Source: Enterococcus silesiacus (GTDB lineage Bacteria > Bacillota > Bacilli > Lactobacillales > Enterococcaceae). Taken from it: a DNA stretch of 64,000 nucleotides. The translations under genes and the position numbers were made by a program. The notes beneath the pieces were generated by a model that saw only the letters and a list, made by a program, of their open reading frames with translations, did not search any database and was not told the DNA's origin. Below are positions 1 through 8,752 of the stretch, piece after piece. The stretch's first letter is position 1, and the number at the start of each line of letters is the position of its first letter. The DNA lies in NCBI GenBank assembly GCA_001465115.1, contig CP013614.1, positions 3,348,001-3,412,000 on the forward strand. The letters are read 5' to 3'.

Positions 1-34
1 AGGATTGAATACAAATTTTCACGATAAATTTTAG

Positions 35-63
35 TTGACAGGTCAAAATTTTGGTGATATATT
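35..63 (+). promoter_or_regulatory. Strong sigma-A promoter of the sugar operon
   Basis: A consensus TTGACA (35-40) is followed after 17 bases by TATATT (58-63), which predicts a transcript start near 70. It lies upstream of the epimerase gene and would drive the whole sugar operon to 3758. Confidence 0.8.
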
Positions 64-76
64 ATCCACAAGAAAA

Positions 77-124
77 GGTAAACGATTACCCGTTATTTTT
101 TTAGGTTTTGGGTAATCGTTATCT
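77..124 (+). promoter_or_regulatory. Two cre-like sites forming an inverted repeat
   Basis: GGTAAACGATTACC (77-90) and GGTAATCGTTATCT (111-124) each fit the CcpA site consensus TGWAANCGNTNWCA except at the outermost bases. The inner parts (81-91 and 110-120) are also perfect 11-bp complements, so the transcript could form a hairpin here. Both sites lie just downstream of the predicted start of transcription, a usual position for catabolite repression by CcpA. Binding is inferred. Confidence 0.6.
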
Positions 125-143
125 CAAAAGAGGAGGAAGACTA

Positions 144-794
144 TTGGCAAGATTATTATGTCCATCATTGATGTGTGCTGATTTTTCTAATCTGGAAAAA
201 GAAACACAAGAACTGGATCAAGCTGGGATCGATATTTTTCATATGGACTTTATGGATGGCAGTTTTGTACCAAACTTTGGAATGGGGCTGCAAGATTTTG
301 AATTAGTCCGTTCTGTTACAGAGAAGCCAGTAGATGTTCATTTAATGATTCAAGAACCAAGTAAGTATGTTGAAAAATTTGCGGATCTTGGGGCAGATAT
401 TATTTATATCCATCCAGAAGCAGATAGACAAGCGGCCCGAACGTTGGATATCATTCAGCAAAAAGGAAAGAAGGCAGGCATCGCACTTAATCCAGGAACA
501 TCGGTTGAAATGATTCAAGAATTGCTGCCATTAGTAGACTATGTGATGGTGATGACCGTCAACCCAGGATTTGCAGGTCAAAAGTATTTATCATATACGA
601 ATTCTAAAATAGAAAAGTTAGTGGCTTTATCAAAAGAATATGATTTTGACGTGATGGTAGATGGTGCGATTTCGCCAGAAAAAATTGAAAAACTAAGCAA
701 AATAGGTGTGACTGGTTTTGTGTTAGGTACATCAGCTTTATTTGGAAAAACTGGAACCTATCAAGAAACTCTTGAGAAATTAAGAGCGCTCTAG
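144..794 (+). CDS. Ribulose-phosphate / allulose-6-phosphate 3-epimerase family protein
   Basis: A 216-residue TIM-barrel protein of the ribulose-phosphate 3-epimerase family. It shows the family signatures CPSLMCADF near the N terminus, HMDFMDGSFVPNFG, VDVHLMI, MTVNPGFAGQ and VDGAIS, which carry the metal ligands and catalytic aspartates. The start is the TTG at 144, because AGGAGG lies at 131-136; an upstream ATG at 108 has no ribosome site. It is the first gene of an operon with an RpiB-type isomerase, a TIM-barrel protein and a PTS permease. The operon context favours allulose-6-phosphate (AlsE-like) over ribulose-5-phosphate as substrate, but the sequence alone cannot settle this. Confidence 0.85.
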   Translation: MARLLCPSLMCADFSNLEKETQELDQAGIDIFHMDFMDGSFVPNFGMGLQDFELVRSVTEKPVDVHLMIQEPSKYVEKFADLGADIIYIHPEADRQAARTLDIIQQKGKKAGIALNPGTSVEMIQELLPLVDYVMVMTVNPGFAGQKYLSYTNSKIEKLVALSKEYDFDVMVDGAISPEKIEKLSKIGVTGFVLGTSALFGKTGTYQETLEKLRAL

Positions 795-838
795 TAAGTC
801 CATTTTCTAGAATTAACATATACAGGAGGAATCATTTA

Positions 839-1276
839 ATGAAATTAGCAATTGGCAGCGATCATGTTGGGTTTGAGTTGAAACCTATTATTATTGAGTA
901 CGTAAAAGAATTAGGTCATGAGATCGAAGACTTTGGAACGAATTCATCAGAACGAACAGATTATCCTCAATATGGTAAGAAAGTAGCGGAAGAAGTTGCT
1001 TCAGGAAATTTTGATGGTGGGATTTTGATTTGTGGCACTGGGGTAGGAATCTCAATTTCGGCCAACAAAGTCAAAGGCATCCGCGCAGTTGTGTGTAGTG
1101 AACCTTATTCGGCTAAGCTTTCTAAGGAGCATAATAACACGAATATTTTAGCATTCGGCTCTCGGGTAGTGGGCAGTGAGTTAGCAAAGATGATTGTAAA
1201 AGAATGGCTAGACGCTAATTTTGAAGGCGGCAGACATGCTAAACGAGTCGAGATGATTAGGCAAATAGAGCGTTAA
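839..1276 (+). CDS. rpiB: RpiB/LacAB-family sugar-phosphate isomerase
   Basis: A 145-residue protein that matches the RpiB/LacA/LacB family over its full usual length. It begins with the conserved IGSDHVGFELK segment, and GGILICGTGVGISISANK holds the catalytic cysteine. The family interconverts aldose and ketose phosphates such as ribose-5-phosphate/ribulose-5-phosphate or allose-6-phosphate/allulose-6-phosphate. An AGGAGG site precedes the ATG, and the gene lies 44 bases after the epimerase gene in the same operon. With that epimerase it would take a hexose phosphate such as allose-6-phosphate to fructose-6-phosphate; this specificity is inferred from context. Confidence 0.85.
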   Translation: MKLAIGSDHVGFELKPIIIEYVKELGHEIEDFGTNSSERTDYPQYGKKVAEEVASGNFDGGILICGTGVGISISANKVKGIRAVVCSEPYSAKLSKEHNNTNILAFGSRVVGSELAKMIVKEWLDANFEGGRHAKRVEMIRQIER

Positions 1277-1405
1277 AAAGAGGCTAATTCTTTTTTAATC
1301 TGATTTTTAGTGGTAAAAAATGAAATAAAATGAAAATAAATGGTTGTTTTTGGAAATTATAGATGCTATTATGGGGGTGTAGAAGAAGACAGGAGGAATA
1401 AAAAA

Positions 1406-2332
1406 ATGAAGTTAGCGACAAGAATCAATTCATTTTTACCAAAATTCAATCATGATGTGGAAGAAGTCTTACAAGAATTTAATCGTCTAGGGTTAACTCA
1501 TGTTGATTTTAATTATCCAGAACATGTGGCAGATATTTCAGCTGAAAAAATGAAAAAAATGTTACAGGAAAATAAATTAAAAGCAAATGGTGTGGCACTA
1601 AGGTTTAGAAGTGAGTTTATCAATGGCGAGTTAGGAAATGCGGATCAGAGTATTTCTAGCAATGCAGTCAAACTGTGCAAAGAAGCCTGTGATTATTGTC
1701 GTGAAGTAGGTGGAGAAGTCGTGACGATCTGGTTAGGTTTTGATGGGTTTGATTATTCATTCCAGATCGACTATGAAAAAGTTTGGAACCAAATCAAAGC
1801 CTGTATGATCGAAATTACAGACTATGCGCCTGATCTTAAAATCAGCATTGAGTACAAACCGTTTCAACCAAGAGCGTATGCATTCTTAGATAGTTTCGGG
1901 GTCGCTTTATCAATGGTTCATGAGGTTGGTCGTGAGAATTTAGGGATCACCTTAGATTATTGTCACATGCTAATGAAACATGAAAATCCAGCTTATGGTG
2001 CAAGTATTTTAGGCAGTCGTCAAAAACTATTTGGGGTTCATTTAAATGATGGTTATGGTCTAAACGATGATGGATTGATGATCGGTACAAGTAGTTTGAT
2101 CAAGACAATTGAATTTATCTACTATACAAAATTACACAATTATGATCACGCTTTCTATTTCGATACATTTCCAATTATTGAAGATCCTGTAGCAGAGTGT
2201 GAAAGAAACATCAACATGATCAAAAAAATCGATGCGATTATTGAGCGATTAGGAATGGACTACATCGCTAACGTGATCAAACAAAACAGCGCAGTGAAAG
2301 TAAGTGATTTAGTATTAGAAATCTTAGCTTAA
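1406..2332 (+). CDS. Sugar phosphate isomerase/epimerase-like TIM-barrel protein
   Basis: A 308-residue protein of the xylose-isomerase-like TIM-barrel superfamily (AP endonuclease 2 type). Segments such as KISIEYKP, GITLDYCHM and LFGVHLNDGYG carry the acidic and histidine residues that bind metal in this fold. The ATG at 1406 is preferred because AGGAGG lies at 1391-1396; a longer reading from 1340 lacks a ribosome site. Its reaction is unknown. The position between rpiB and the PTS gene matches the Listeria lmo0735-lmo0738 order tied to D-allose use, so a role with the same sugar is likely. Confidence 0.75.
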   Translation: MKLATRINSFLPKFNHDVEEVLQEFNRLGLTHVDFNYPEHVADISAEKMKKMLQENKLKANGVALRFRSEFINGELGNADQSISSNAVKLCKEACDYCREVGGEVVTIWLGFDGFDYSFQIDYEKVWNQIKACMIEITDYAPDLKISIEYKPFQPRAYAFLDSFGVALSMVHEVGRENLGITLDYCHMLMKHENPAYGASILGSRQKLFGVHLNDGYGLNDDGLMIGTSSLIKTIEFIYYTKLHNYDHAFYFDTFPIIEDPVAECERNINMIKKIDAIIERLGMDYIANVIKQNSAVKVSDLVLEILA

Positions 2333-2384
2333 GATTTCTAATACATTATTCCAATACTAAAAAGAACTAGGGGAGTGAATAAGG

Positions 2385-3758
2385 ATGGATTTCAAATTAG
2401 CAGCAAAAGAAATTTTAGAAAATGTTGGCGGTCCAGAGAATTTAGCGAATATGACCCATTGTGCTACACGATTGAGATTAACACTGAAAGATCCTTCTAA
2501 GGCAAATGATGACGCAGTCAAAGAAATCGATGGTGTTGTCAATGTTGTCAATAAAGCAGGACAATATCAAATTTTGATTGGCACAGAAGTTCCTAAATTA
2601 TATGATGAATTTGAAGCGTTGGTTACAGGGGAAGATGGAAATGTTCAAGTAAATAATAGTGGAGAGCATTCTGGTAATATTATCAGTAATATCTTTTCAG
2701 CGATTTCAGCAATTTTTGCGCCATTATTACCTGCATTAGCTGGATCAGGGATTTTACGAGGACTATTGATTTTAGCTGTCCAAACAGGAGTTTTATCTGA
2801 AAATAGCGGGACTTATAGTATATTAAATGTTGCTTCAATGAGTGTCTTTTATTTTTTACCAGTATTGTTAGCGTTTACTTCGGCGAGAAGATTTGGGGCT
2901 AGTCCTTATTTATCTGCATTGATCGGTGCGGCTTTATTGAATCCAGAGTTTATTGCATTGATGGGAGATACTGGAAACGGTGCAACAACAAGCTTCTTGA
3001 AAATTCCTGTGGTTTTGATGAATTACAATTCTACAGTTGTTCCGATTATCCTTTCGATTTGGGCGTTTTCTTATCTGTATAAGTTTTTAGATGAAAAAGT
3101 TCCTGAGACGCTAAAATTGGTTGTTGTTCCTTTGATTTCTTTAGCTGTGATGATTCCTTTAACGATTATCGTAATTGGTCCAATTGGGGTTTATAGCGGT
3201 GAAGCAGTGGCTCAAGTGGTGAATTGGTTGATTGAGCGTAGTAGTATTTTGACAGGTATAGTGATTGGCGGTGGTTGGAGTGTTCTTGTAAGCTTAGGGA
3301 TTCACTGGGCGGTTAATCCGATCATGATCAATAATGTTTCAACATATGGTTTTGACTATATAGTACCGTTTACCTTTGCCTGTAATTTTGCTGTTATCGG
3401 TACGACGATCGGTGTCTATTTTAAAGCAAGAAACAACAAACTACGTAGTTTTGCGTTAACAGGTCTAGTAACGGTCGCACTTTCAGCCATTATCGAACCT
3501 ACATTATTTGGCTTATTAGTAAAAAATAAAAAATTATTTTTAGCACAAATCATTGGCGGTGCTGTTGGTGGTGCGTATTTAGGCCTGACGAAAGTTGTAA
3601 CGAATGCTTTTGTCTTTGGTAGTGTGACAACGTTTCCAGCTTTTGTAACAGATAATACTTCAAACTTTATTCAAGCAATGATTGGATTAGCTATTGCACT
3701 AGTCACTTCAGCTATTTTAGGTTATATGTTTACCGAAAGAGAAGAAATGTTATCTTAA
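2385..3758 (+). CDS. PTS IIBC component, glucose/beta-glucoside superfamily
   Basis: A 457-residue membrane transporter. The N-terminal IIB domain (about residues 1-80) has the phosphorylated cysteine at position 26 in the HCATRLR motif. The rest is a IIC domain with about ten hydrophobic segments and a GIHWAVNP loop. No IIA domain is present, so the protein must borrow a IIA from elsewhere in the genome. It ends the operon that begins at 144 and presumably imports and phosphorylates the sugar processed by the three upstream enzymes. Family membership is clear; the substrate (allose or a related sugar) is inferred. Confidence 0.88.
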   Translation: MDFKLAAKEILENVGGPENLANMTHCATRLRLTLKDPSKANDDAVKEIDGVVNVVNKAGQYQILIGTEVPKLYDEFEALVTGEDGNVQVNNSGEHSGNIISNIFSAISAIFAPLLPALAGSGILRGLLILAVQTGVLSENSGTYSILNVASMSVFYFLPVLLAFTSARRFGASPYLSALIGAALLNPEFIALMGDTGNGATTSFLKIPVVLMNYNSTVVPIILSIWAFSYLYKFLDEKVPETLKLVVVPLISLAVMIPLTIIVIGPIGVYSGEAVAQVVNWLIERSSILTGIVIGGGWSVLVSLGIHWAVNPIMINNVSTYGFDYIVPFTFACNFAVIGTTIGVYFKARNNKLRSFALTGLVTVALSAIIEPTLFGLLVKNKKLFLAQIIGGAVGGAYLGLTKVVTNAFVFGSVTTFPAFVTDNTSNFIQAMIGLAIALVTSAILGYMFTEREEMLS

Positions 3759-3880
3759 AATCTAAAATAACTTCTTTCAAATTTGTCTATTTCGTTACTA
3801 TTTATCGCTATTTATGGTATTTTAAGAATGGGTATTCTTCTTGAAAGTAATTAGTAATGAAAAAATGAAAGGAGTTTCTT

Positions 3881-4618
3881 ATGATTCCATATGTTCGCCA
3901 AGAAAAGATCATCGAAATTCTAGAAAGTAGAGAATTAATCAAGATTGAGGATTTACAAAAATTAATACCAGAAGTCTCGATTTCTACTCTTAGACGTGAT
4001 TTGAAAGAACTTGAAGGAGTAAATAAAGTGCAGACCTTATCAGGAGGTGCCGTCAAGCTTTCTTCAAGTGTGTCAGAGCTACCTATCTCAACGAAGGCAA
4101 GTTTACAAACCAAAGAAAAGCTCTATATAGCTGAATTGGCTACTCGTGAAGTGGTCGCTGGAGAGACGATTTATTTAGATTCAGGTTCTACGTGTACAGT
4201 ATTGTTAAGAGAGCTGCTTAAAAAGAAGATTCGAATCATCACTACAAATACGGATGTACTTAGATTGACTGGAGATTTTGAGGCAGAAGTCACGATTTTA
4301 GGTGGCACTTATGATCCCAAAATTTCATCATTAAGTGGTCCACTAGCTGAAGCAAACATAAAAAAATATGTCTTTGATAAAGCGTTCCTAGGTGCAAATG
4401 GTATTGATTTGAAATTTGGGGTAACAACGCCTAATTTAGTGGAAGCAATCAAAAAGAAAACCGTGATCGATCATGCCAAAAAATCATTTTTATTATGTGA
4501 TAGTTCTAAGTTTCATAAGACGTCTGCAGTGAAATCCTTTGATTTAAATGAAGTTATTTTGATTACCGATACATTCGATTCAGATTTGAGCAAAGAAATG
4601 GCAATCATTTCTAAATAA
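3881..4618 (+). CDS. DeoR-family transcriptional regulator
   Basis: A 245-residue DeoR-type repressor. The N-terminal winged helix (RQEKIIEILES ... SISTLRRDLKELE) is followed by a sugar-phosphate sensing domain with the family motifs EAIKKK and DSSKFH. It lies 122 bases after the PTS gene, has a good ribosome site (AAAGGAG) and is closed by a strong terminator. It is probably the local regulator of the upstream sugar operon, sensing a phosphorylated intermediate. A LacI protein holds this role in the comparable Listeria region, so the regulator type differs here. Confidence 0.88.
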   Translation: MIPYVRQEKIIEILESRELIKIEDLQKLIPEVSISTLRRDLKELEGVNKVQTLSGGAVKLSSSVSELPISTKASLQTKEKLYIAELATREVVAGETIYLDSGSTCTVLLRELLKKKIRIITTNTDVLRLTGDFEAEVTILGGTYDPKISSLSGPLAEANIKKYVFDKAFLGANGIDLKFGVTTPNLVEAIKKKTVIDHAKKSFLLCDSSKFHKTSAVKSFDLNEVILITDTFDSDLSKEMAIISK

Positions 4619-4631
4619 AGTAGTATAAGAA

Positions 4632-4663
4632 AAGCACGTCTATATTTTTTTATAGACGTGCTT
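4632..4663. terminator. Bidirectional terminator
   Basis: AAGCACGTCTATA (4632-4644) and its exact complement (4651-4663) form a 13-bp stem with a T6 loop. It separates the deoR gene from the convergent ABC exporter genes and can serve both strands. Confidence 0.8.
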
Positions 4664-4707
4664 CATTATATTCCAATATTATTCAAAATTACTCATATAA
4701 ACGATAA

Positions 4708-5478
4708 TTAACTTCTCAATCCACGACCTCTATCAATCAAATACCAACAAACGGCATAAAGTACTGAGATAAAAAGAATCAAAATGATCATAGAAAAAAT
4801 GATCGGTACATCGATCGTGCCAAGAAAACCATATCTAAATCCTGAAATCATATACACGATCGGGTTAATTTTGGAAACAGCTTGCCAGATCGGTGGCAAC
4901 ATTGAGATTGCATAAAATACTCCGCCAAGATACGTTAACGGCTGTAAAACGAAAGTTGGCACAATCGATACATCATCAAAAGATTGGGCAAAGATCCCAT
5001 TTAGCAAACCTGCTAATGAAAATAAAATAGCGGTCATCAGAAGGGTAATAATCACAATAGACCAAGAATAAACGTGAAGTGGTACAAAGAATAAAGAAAT
5101 TATTGTGACAAGTGTGCCGACTAGAACACTTCTGCCCAGTCCACCGAAAACAAATCCCCAAATAATAATGTGTGTTGGTACTGGTGCAACTAATAACTCT
5201 TCAATATTTTTCTGAAACTTTTGTGAGAAAAATGAGGACGAGACATTCGCATAAGAGCTCGTGATGACAGACATCATGATCAGGCCAGGCACGATAAATT
5301 CCATATAGGAGAAACCTTCCATCTGTCCGATTCGTCCACCGATCAGATTTCCGAAAATAACAAAATAAAGTGATGTGGTGATCACTGGTGGGACCAAAGT
5401 TTGTACCCAAATGCGTAGATAACGATTAGTTTCTTTTACTGCAAGGCTTCTTAAAGCCGTGAAATATAACTTAAACAT
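4708..5478 (-). CDS. ABC-2 type exporter permease
   Basis: A 256-residue membrane protein with six predicted transmembrane segments and the ABC-2 signature region around LLVAPVPTHIIIWGF. It resembles the YadH/NodJ-type permeases of drug or polysaccharide exporters. The start is ATG at 5478, with CTCCT (AGGAG on the coding strand) 7 bases upstream; a longer in-frame reading has no ribosome site. It is the last gene of an arsR - ATPase - permease operon and would form the membrane channel with the upstream ATPase. The substrate is unknown. Confidence 0.85.
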   Translation of the reverse strand: MFKLYFTALRSLAVKETNRYLRIWVQTLVPPVITTSLYFVIFGNLIGGRIGQMEGFSYMEFIVPGLIMMSVITSSYANVSSSFFSQKFQKNIEELLVAPVPTHIIIWGFVFGGLGRSVLVGTLVTIISLFFVPLHVYSWSIVIITLLMTAILFSLAGLLNGIFAQSFDDVSIVPTFVLQPLTYLGGVFYAISMLPPIWQAVSKINPIVYMISGFRYGFLGTIDVPIIFSMIILILFISVLYAVCWYLIDRGRGLRS

Positions 5479-5558
5479 TTTTATTCTCCTTATTCGTATC
5501 AAAGTATTGATTTTCCAAAAGAAAAATCAATCTGAGGCTCATGCCGCATACCATTCCA

Positions 5559-6509
5559 CTAGTTTAATGCTTGGGAAGCGGAACTGGCATCCACTGGATG
5601 TTTTTCTTCTGTGATTTTTAAAAATAGTTCTTCTAATCGGTTGGATTTATTACGCATAGAAAGAACCTGAATCCCTTGGCTTGTAAGCTGTTCAAACAAT
5701 CCGTTCAATCCTTGATTCCGTTCGATTTCCACCGCAAGGGTTTGCTCATCTTCAAAAATACTTTTATACCCTACAATTTCGGGTTCCTTATCAAAAGGAG
5801 CTAAATCAAAGATAAAGGTTTCAAACTGTAATTTGGATAGTAGAGTTTTCATGCTAGTATTTTCAATCAATTGACCAGACTGAATGATACCGATATTGCG
5901 GCAAAGCATTTCGGCTTCTTCAAGGTAGTGGGTTGTTAGAATGATTGTTGTGCCATGTGCATTCAACTCTCTCAGAAAATCCCACATTTCCCGTCTTAGC
6001 TCAATATCGACTCCAGCTGTAGGTTCATCTAAAATAAGTAAACGAGGCTCATGCATCAACGCACGCGCGATCATCAATCTACGTTTCATCCCGCCTGAAA
6101 GCATCCGAGCGCGTACATTTCGTTTTTCCCATAAATCGGATTGCTTCAGATACTTCTCGCTCCGTTTGAGTGCTTCTTTTTTTGAAACACCATAGTAACC
6201 AGCTTGGTTAATAACGATTTGCTCGACCGTTTCAAAAGGATTAAAATTAAACTCTTGTGGAACGAGCCCGATCTGTTGTTTGGCAAGAACTAAATCATTA
6301 TCTAAGTCATAACCGAAAACCTTTACCTTTCCAGAGGTTTTGTTGACAAGCGACGTAATGATGCCGATTGTTGTAGATTTACCAGCGCCATTAGGGCCTA
6401 AAAGTGCATAAAAATCGCCTTCTTCTACAGCTAAATCGATGCCTTTAAGAGCTTCGACTCCACTTCCATAGACTTTCTTTAAATCGTTTATTTCGAGTGC
6501 ATACGTCAT
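5559..6509 (-). CDS. ABC transporter ATP-binding protein
   Basis: A 316-residue ATPase with Walker A (GPNGAGKST), Q-loop (VPQE), signature (LSGGMKRR), Walker B (LLILDEPTAGVD) and a switch histidine (TTHYLEEAE). The extra 80 residues after the nucleotide-binding domain are typical of ABC-2 exporter ATPases of the YadG/DrrA kind. Its ATG directly abuts the stop of the upstream arsR gene, so the two are translationally close. It would energise the permease encoded next. Confidence 0.88.
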   Translation of the reverse strand: MTYALEINDLKKVYGSGVEALKGIDLAVEEGDFYALLGPNGAGKSTTIGIITSLVNKTSGKVKVFGYDLDNDLVLAKQQIGLVPQEFNFNPFETVEQIVINQAGYYGVSKKEALKRSEKYLKQSDLWEKRNVRARMLSGGMKRRLMIARALMHEPRLLILDEPTAGVDIELRREMWDFLRELNAHGTTIILTTHYLEEAEMLCRNIGIIQSGQLIENTSMKTLLSKLQFETFIFDLAPFDKEPEIVGYKSIFEDEQTLAVEIERNQGLNGLFEQLTSQGIQVLSMRNKSNRLEELFLKITEEKHPVDASSASQALN

Positions 6510-6836
6510 TTAATTACTATCTCCTTTTGTCTCTTTAGTGTATTGGCAAAGACAATCTTCTTCGCTATCAGAAAGTAAATGCATCATAGAGCTCATAAAT
6601 TTTTTTACAAACTCTTCTCTTAATGTATAGTGATGCCACTGGCTTTGTTTGCTGACAGAAACAATACCGGCACTTTCTAAAACCTTCATATGATGAGAAA
6701 GTGTAGGCTGTGTAAAATCAAAATGTTTCAATACATCACAGGCGCACATACTACTATACGAAAGCAAATCGATTATTTTCATTCGTTTGGGATCAGCCAT
6801 TGCTTTAAGTACTAAAGAAAGTTTTTCGTAATCCAT
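6510..6836 (-). CDS. ArsR/SmtB-family repressor
   Basis: A 108-residue winged-helix protein. The recognition region is SMCACDVLKHFDFTQPTLSH. A Cys-Ala-Cys pair (residues 31 and 33) sits where As(III)/Cd(II)-sensing ArsR and CadC proteins have their CVC metal site, and a second Cys-Leu-Cys pair (95 and 97) lies near the C terminus. ATG at 6836 is chosen because AGGAGG lies 7 bases upstream. Members of this family leave DNA on binding metal or metalloid. It heads the operon for an ABC-2 exporter, so it probably represses its own operon until an inducer arrives. Confidence 0.88.
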   Translation of the reverse strand: MDYEKLSLVLKAMADPKRMKIIDLLSYSSMCACDVLKHFDFTQPTLSHHMKVLESAGIVSVSKQSQWHHYTLREEFVKKFMSSMMHLLSDSEEDCLCQYTKETKGDSN

Positions 6837-6850
6837 GTTCATTCCTCCTG

Positions 6851-6902
6851 AATATAGATAACTGTCTATGTTTAATATAGATGAACATGAATGTAATGTC
6901 AA
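6851..6902 (-). promoter_or_regulatory. arsR operon promoter with ArsR-like operator
   Basis: On the minus strand TTGACA (6902-6897) and TATATT (6879-6874) are spaced by 17 bases, a near-consensus promoter. Just downstream the motif ATAGA-N6-TCTAT (6854-6869) forms an inverted repeat, and ATATAGAT occurs twice (6852-6859 and 6875-6882), once over the -10 box. This layout fits autorepression by the encoded ArsR protein. Confidence 0.65.
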
Positions 6903-7022
6903 GTAGCATTATTACTGAAAAATAGCATAAAAAAATGGAACAAAATCTAAGCTACTGCTGAAATAAAGTGATGATAACGGACAGTTAAATAGACCACACT
7001 TCATCACGTGAAGCATTACTGT

Positions 7023-7028
7023 TATAAT
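7023..7028 (+). promoter_or_regulatory. Probable -10 box of the truA promoter
   Basis: A consensus TATAAT lies 63 bases before the truA start. No good -35 box sits at the usual distance; instead an inverted repeat CTTCA-N5-TGAAG covers 6999-7013. Strength and control are uncertain. Confidence 0.35.
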
Positions 7029-7090
7029 AGAAGCGAATAGCTAGTATGATTAACGAAAAAAATTGGGCTTTAAGAGGAGTAAACTAAAAA

Positions 7091-7828
7091 ATGAGAAACA
7101 TTAAATTAACGATCGAGTATGATGGGACAAGGTATCTTGGCTGGCAAAGGCTTGGTGATTCGGATAAAACGATTCAAGGAAAAATTGAAAATATACTGAC
7201 ACAAATGACACGTTCAAAAGTTGAAATTGTTGGTTCTGGTCGAACGGACGCTGGAACCCATGCTAAGGGACAAATTGCGAATTTCAAAACAGATAGTAAA
7301 ATGGCATTATCAGAGATGATTGAATTTTTAAATCGTTATCTTCCACAAGATATCGTTGTAAAAAAACTAGAAGAAGTACCTGAAAGATTTCATGCTCGTT
7401 ATAATGCAAAAGGGAAGAAATATAGCTATTATATCTGGAACAATATGATTCCGTCTGCTTTTGAGCGTAATTATAGTTTCCACTATGCTGAAGAACTTGA
7501 TTTGGAGTTAATGAATGAAGCCTGTAGTAAATTGACTGGAACCCATGATTTTATTGGTTTTTCTTCTCTTAAAAAGACGAAAAAATCAACAACTCGGACA
7601 ATCAATGAATTATCGATTCAAAAAGACGGAAACCTCATTCACTTTACCTTTGTCGGTGATGGCTTCTTGCATAAAATGGTCAGAATCCTGATGGGTACAC
7701 TCTTAGAGATCGGCGCAGGGACACTGCAATTAGCAGCTATCGATGAAGTATTTGAAAGTAAAATCAGGAGTGAGGCAGGAATCACCGTACCAGCACAGGG
7801 GCTGTTTCTAGATGAAGTTTATTATTGA
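7091..7828 (+). CDS. truA: tRNA pseudouridine(38-40) synthase TruA
   Basis: A 245-residue protein of normal TruA length. It has the catalytic-aspartate motif GSGRTDAGTHA, the N-terminal IEYDGTRYLGWQ and the C-terminal FLHKMVRILMGTLLEIG. TruA converts uridines 38-40 in the anticodon stem-loop of many tRNAs to pseudouridine in the cytoplasm. The start has AGAGGAG upstream. In many Firmicutes truA follows the ecfAAT genes; here it stands alone between the ABC exporter operon and the recombinase region. Confidence 0.95.
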   Translation: MRNIKLTIEYDGTRYLGWQRLGDSDKTIQGKIENILTQMTRSKVEIVGSGRTDAGTHAKGQIANFKTDSKMALSEMIEFLNRYLPQDIVVKKLEEVPERFHARYNAKGKKYSYYIWNNMIPSAFERNYSFHYAEELDLELMNEACSKLTGTHDFIGFSSLKKTKKSTTRTINELSIQKDGNLIHFTFVGDGFLHKMVRILMGTLLEIGAGTLQLAAIDEVFESKIRSEAGITVPAQGLFLDEVYY

Positions 7829-7954
7829 GTCATATTTGGTTGACATTGTCATAAAGCGATGCTAAATGCTAAATAGAAACACTTAAATAAGATCTCAGCT
7901 CTTTTTGCTGTGCAGAATGTAGTTTTTTTTAACAAAATATAATAAGCAGTAGTA

Positions 7955-7990
7955 AAAGGCCAATCATTGTAGTAGTTGATTGGTCTTTTT
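7955..7990 (+). terminator. Terminator downstream of truA
   Basis: AAAGGCCAATCA (7955-7966) pairs with TGATTGGTCTTT (7977-7988) over 12 positions with one G-T pair, followed by a T run. The A-rich 5' side lets it work on the minus strand too, where it could stop transcription coming from the invertible promoter at 8753-8781. Confidence 0.7.
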
Positions 7991-8684
7991 GCGTTGCCTA
8001 TTTACTGTTCATTTTTTGTTCCAGCACAAAAGAGTAGTTCAAGGTAGATAGGAGTATTGACCATAGAAAACAGGTTAATCGTTGATCGTTAAAAATATCT
8101 ATCATTTATTTTTTTATATGTAACGTAAAAAAAACTTATTTTTATCTGTTTTATTCCAAATTATTCTTTTTTTAATTATTTATCGAGGTACTTTATTAAG
8201 GCCAAAGTGCTTTATTTACGTAGGTTTTAGGGGGGGATTCTATTTTTTTGTCCTAAAAAAGGGCTTATTTCAATAAATAATATAAAAAAAATATATTATG
8301 ATGAGAATTGTCGTTTCATCTATCGTGGAAATAAATGAAATAACAAAAATGGATAAAACACCATCATAATAAAAACATAAAAAGAGAGCGTGGGTGAATA
8401 ATGTATCTGTTTAGAGACAATAAAAAGTACTTGATGTCCACCTTCTTCCGGTGAGCATAAAGTACTATGTTAGAGCTAGTTTTGAAAAAAGATAGTGAAG
8501 TTTGAGGAATATGGACCTTAGTATGGAACGTTGTATCTAACTAATTTTAGTTAAAGCTATTAGCCAAGTTTGCTTGAATCAAAATAGGTTGAAAAATAGT
8601 ATGTGAATCATTGGGCAAGGTGTTTTCTGACGTTTGGATTGTGAAGAAATGAACTATTTTTTAGAAGTGTGAGGAATAAAAAAA
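7991..8684. other. Non-coding region upstream of the invertible cassette
   Basis: About 0.7 kb with no convincing gene on either strand. It is very AT-rich. A possible 17-residue peptide (MYLFRDNKKYLMSTFFR, 8401-8454) has a weak ribosome site and may be a leader or the stub of a lost gene. It may be the original upstream region of the WxL locus, now separated from it by the recombinase cassette. Confidence 0.4.
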
Positions 8685-8710
8685 TTACCTGTTTCAGCTA
8701 AGAACAGGTA
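8685..8710 (+). repeat. Left inverted recombination-type site (IR-L)
   Basis: These 26 bases are the exact reverse complement of 10295-10320. The site is itself an imperfect palindrome: TTACCTGTT, then 9 asymmetric bases (TCAGCTAAG), then AACAGGTA. Two inverted arms around a short spacer is the classical layout of a tyrosine-recombinase crossover site. Identity between the two copies stops exactly at the edges of the motif. Confidence 0.85.
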
Positions 8711-8752
8711 GGATACATTGGATTTATTAAACTTAAATAACTTTATGTAATT

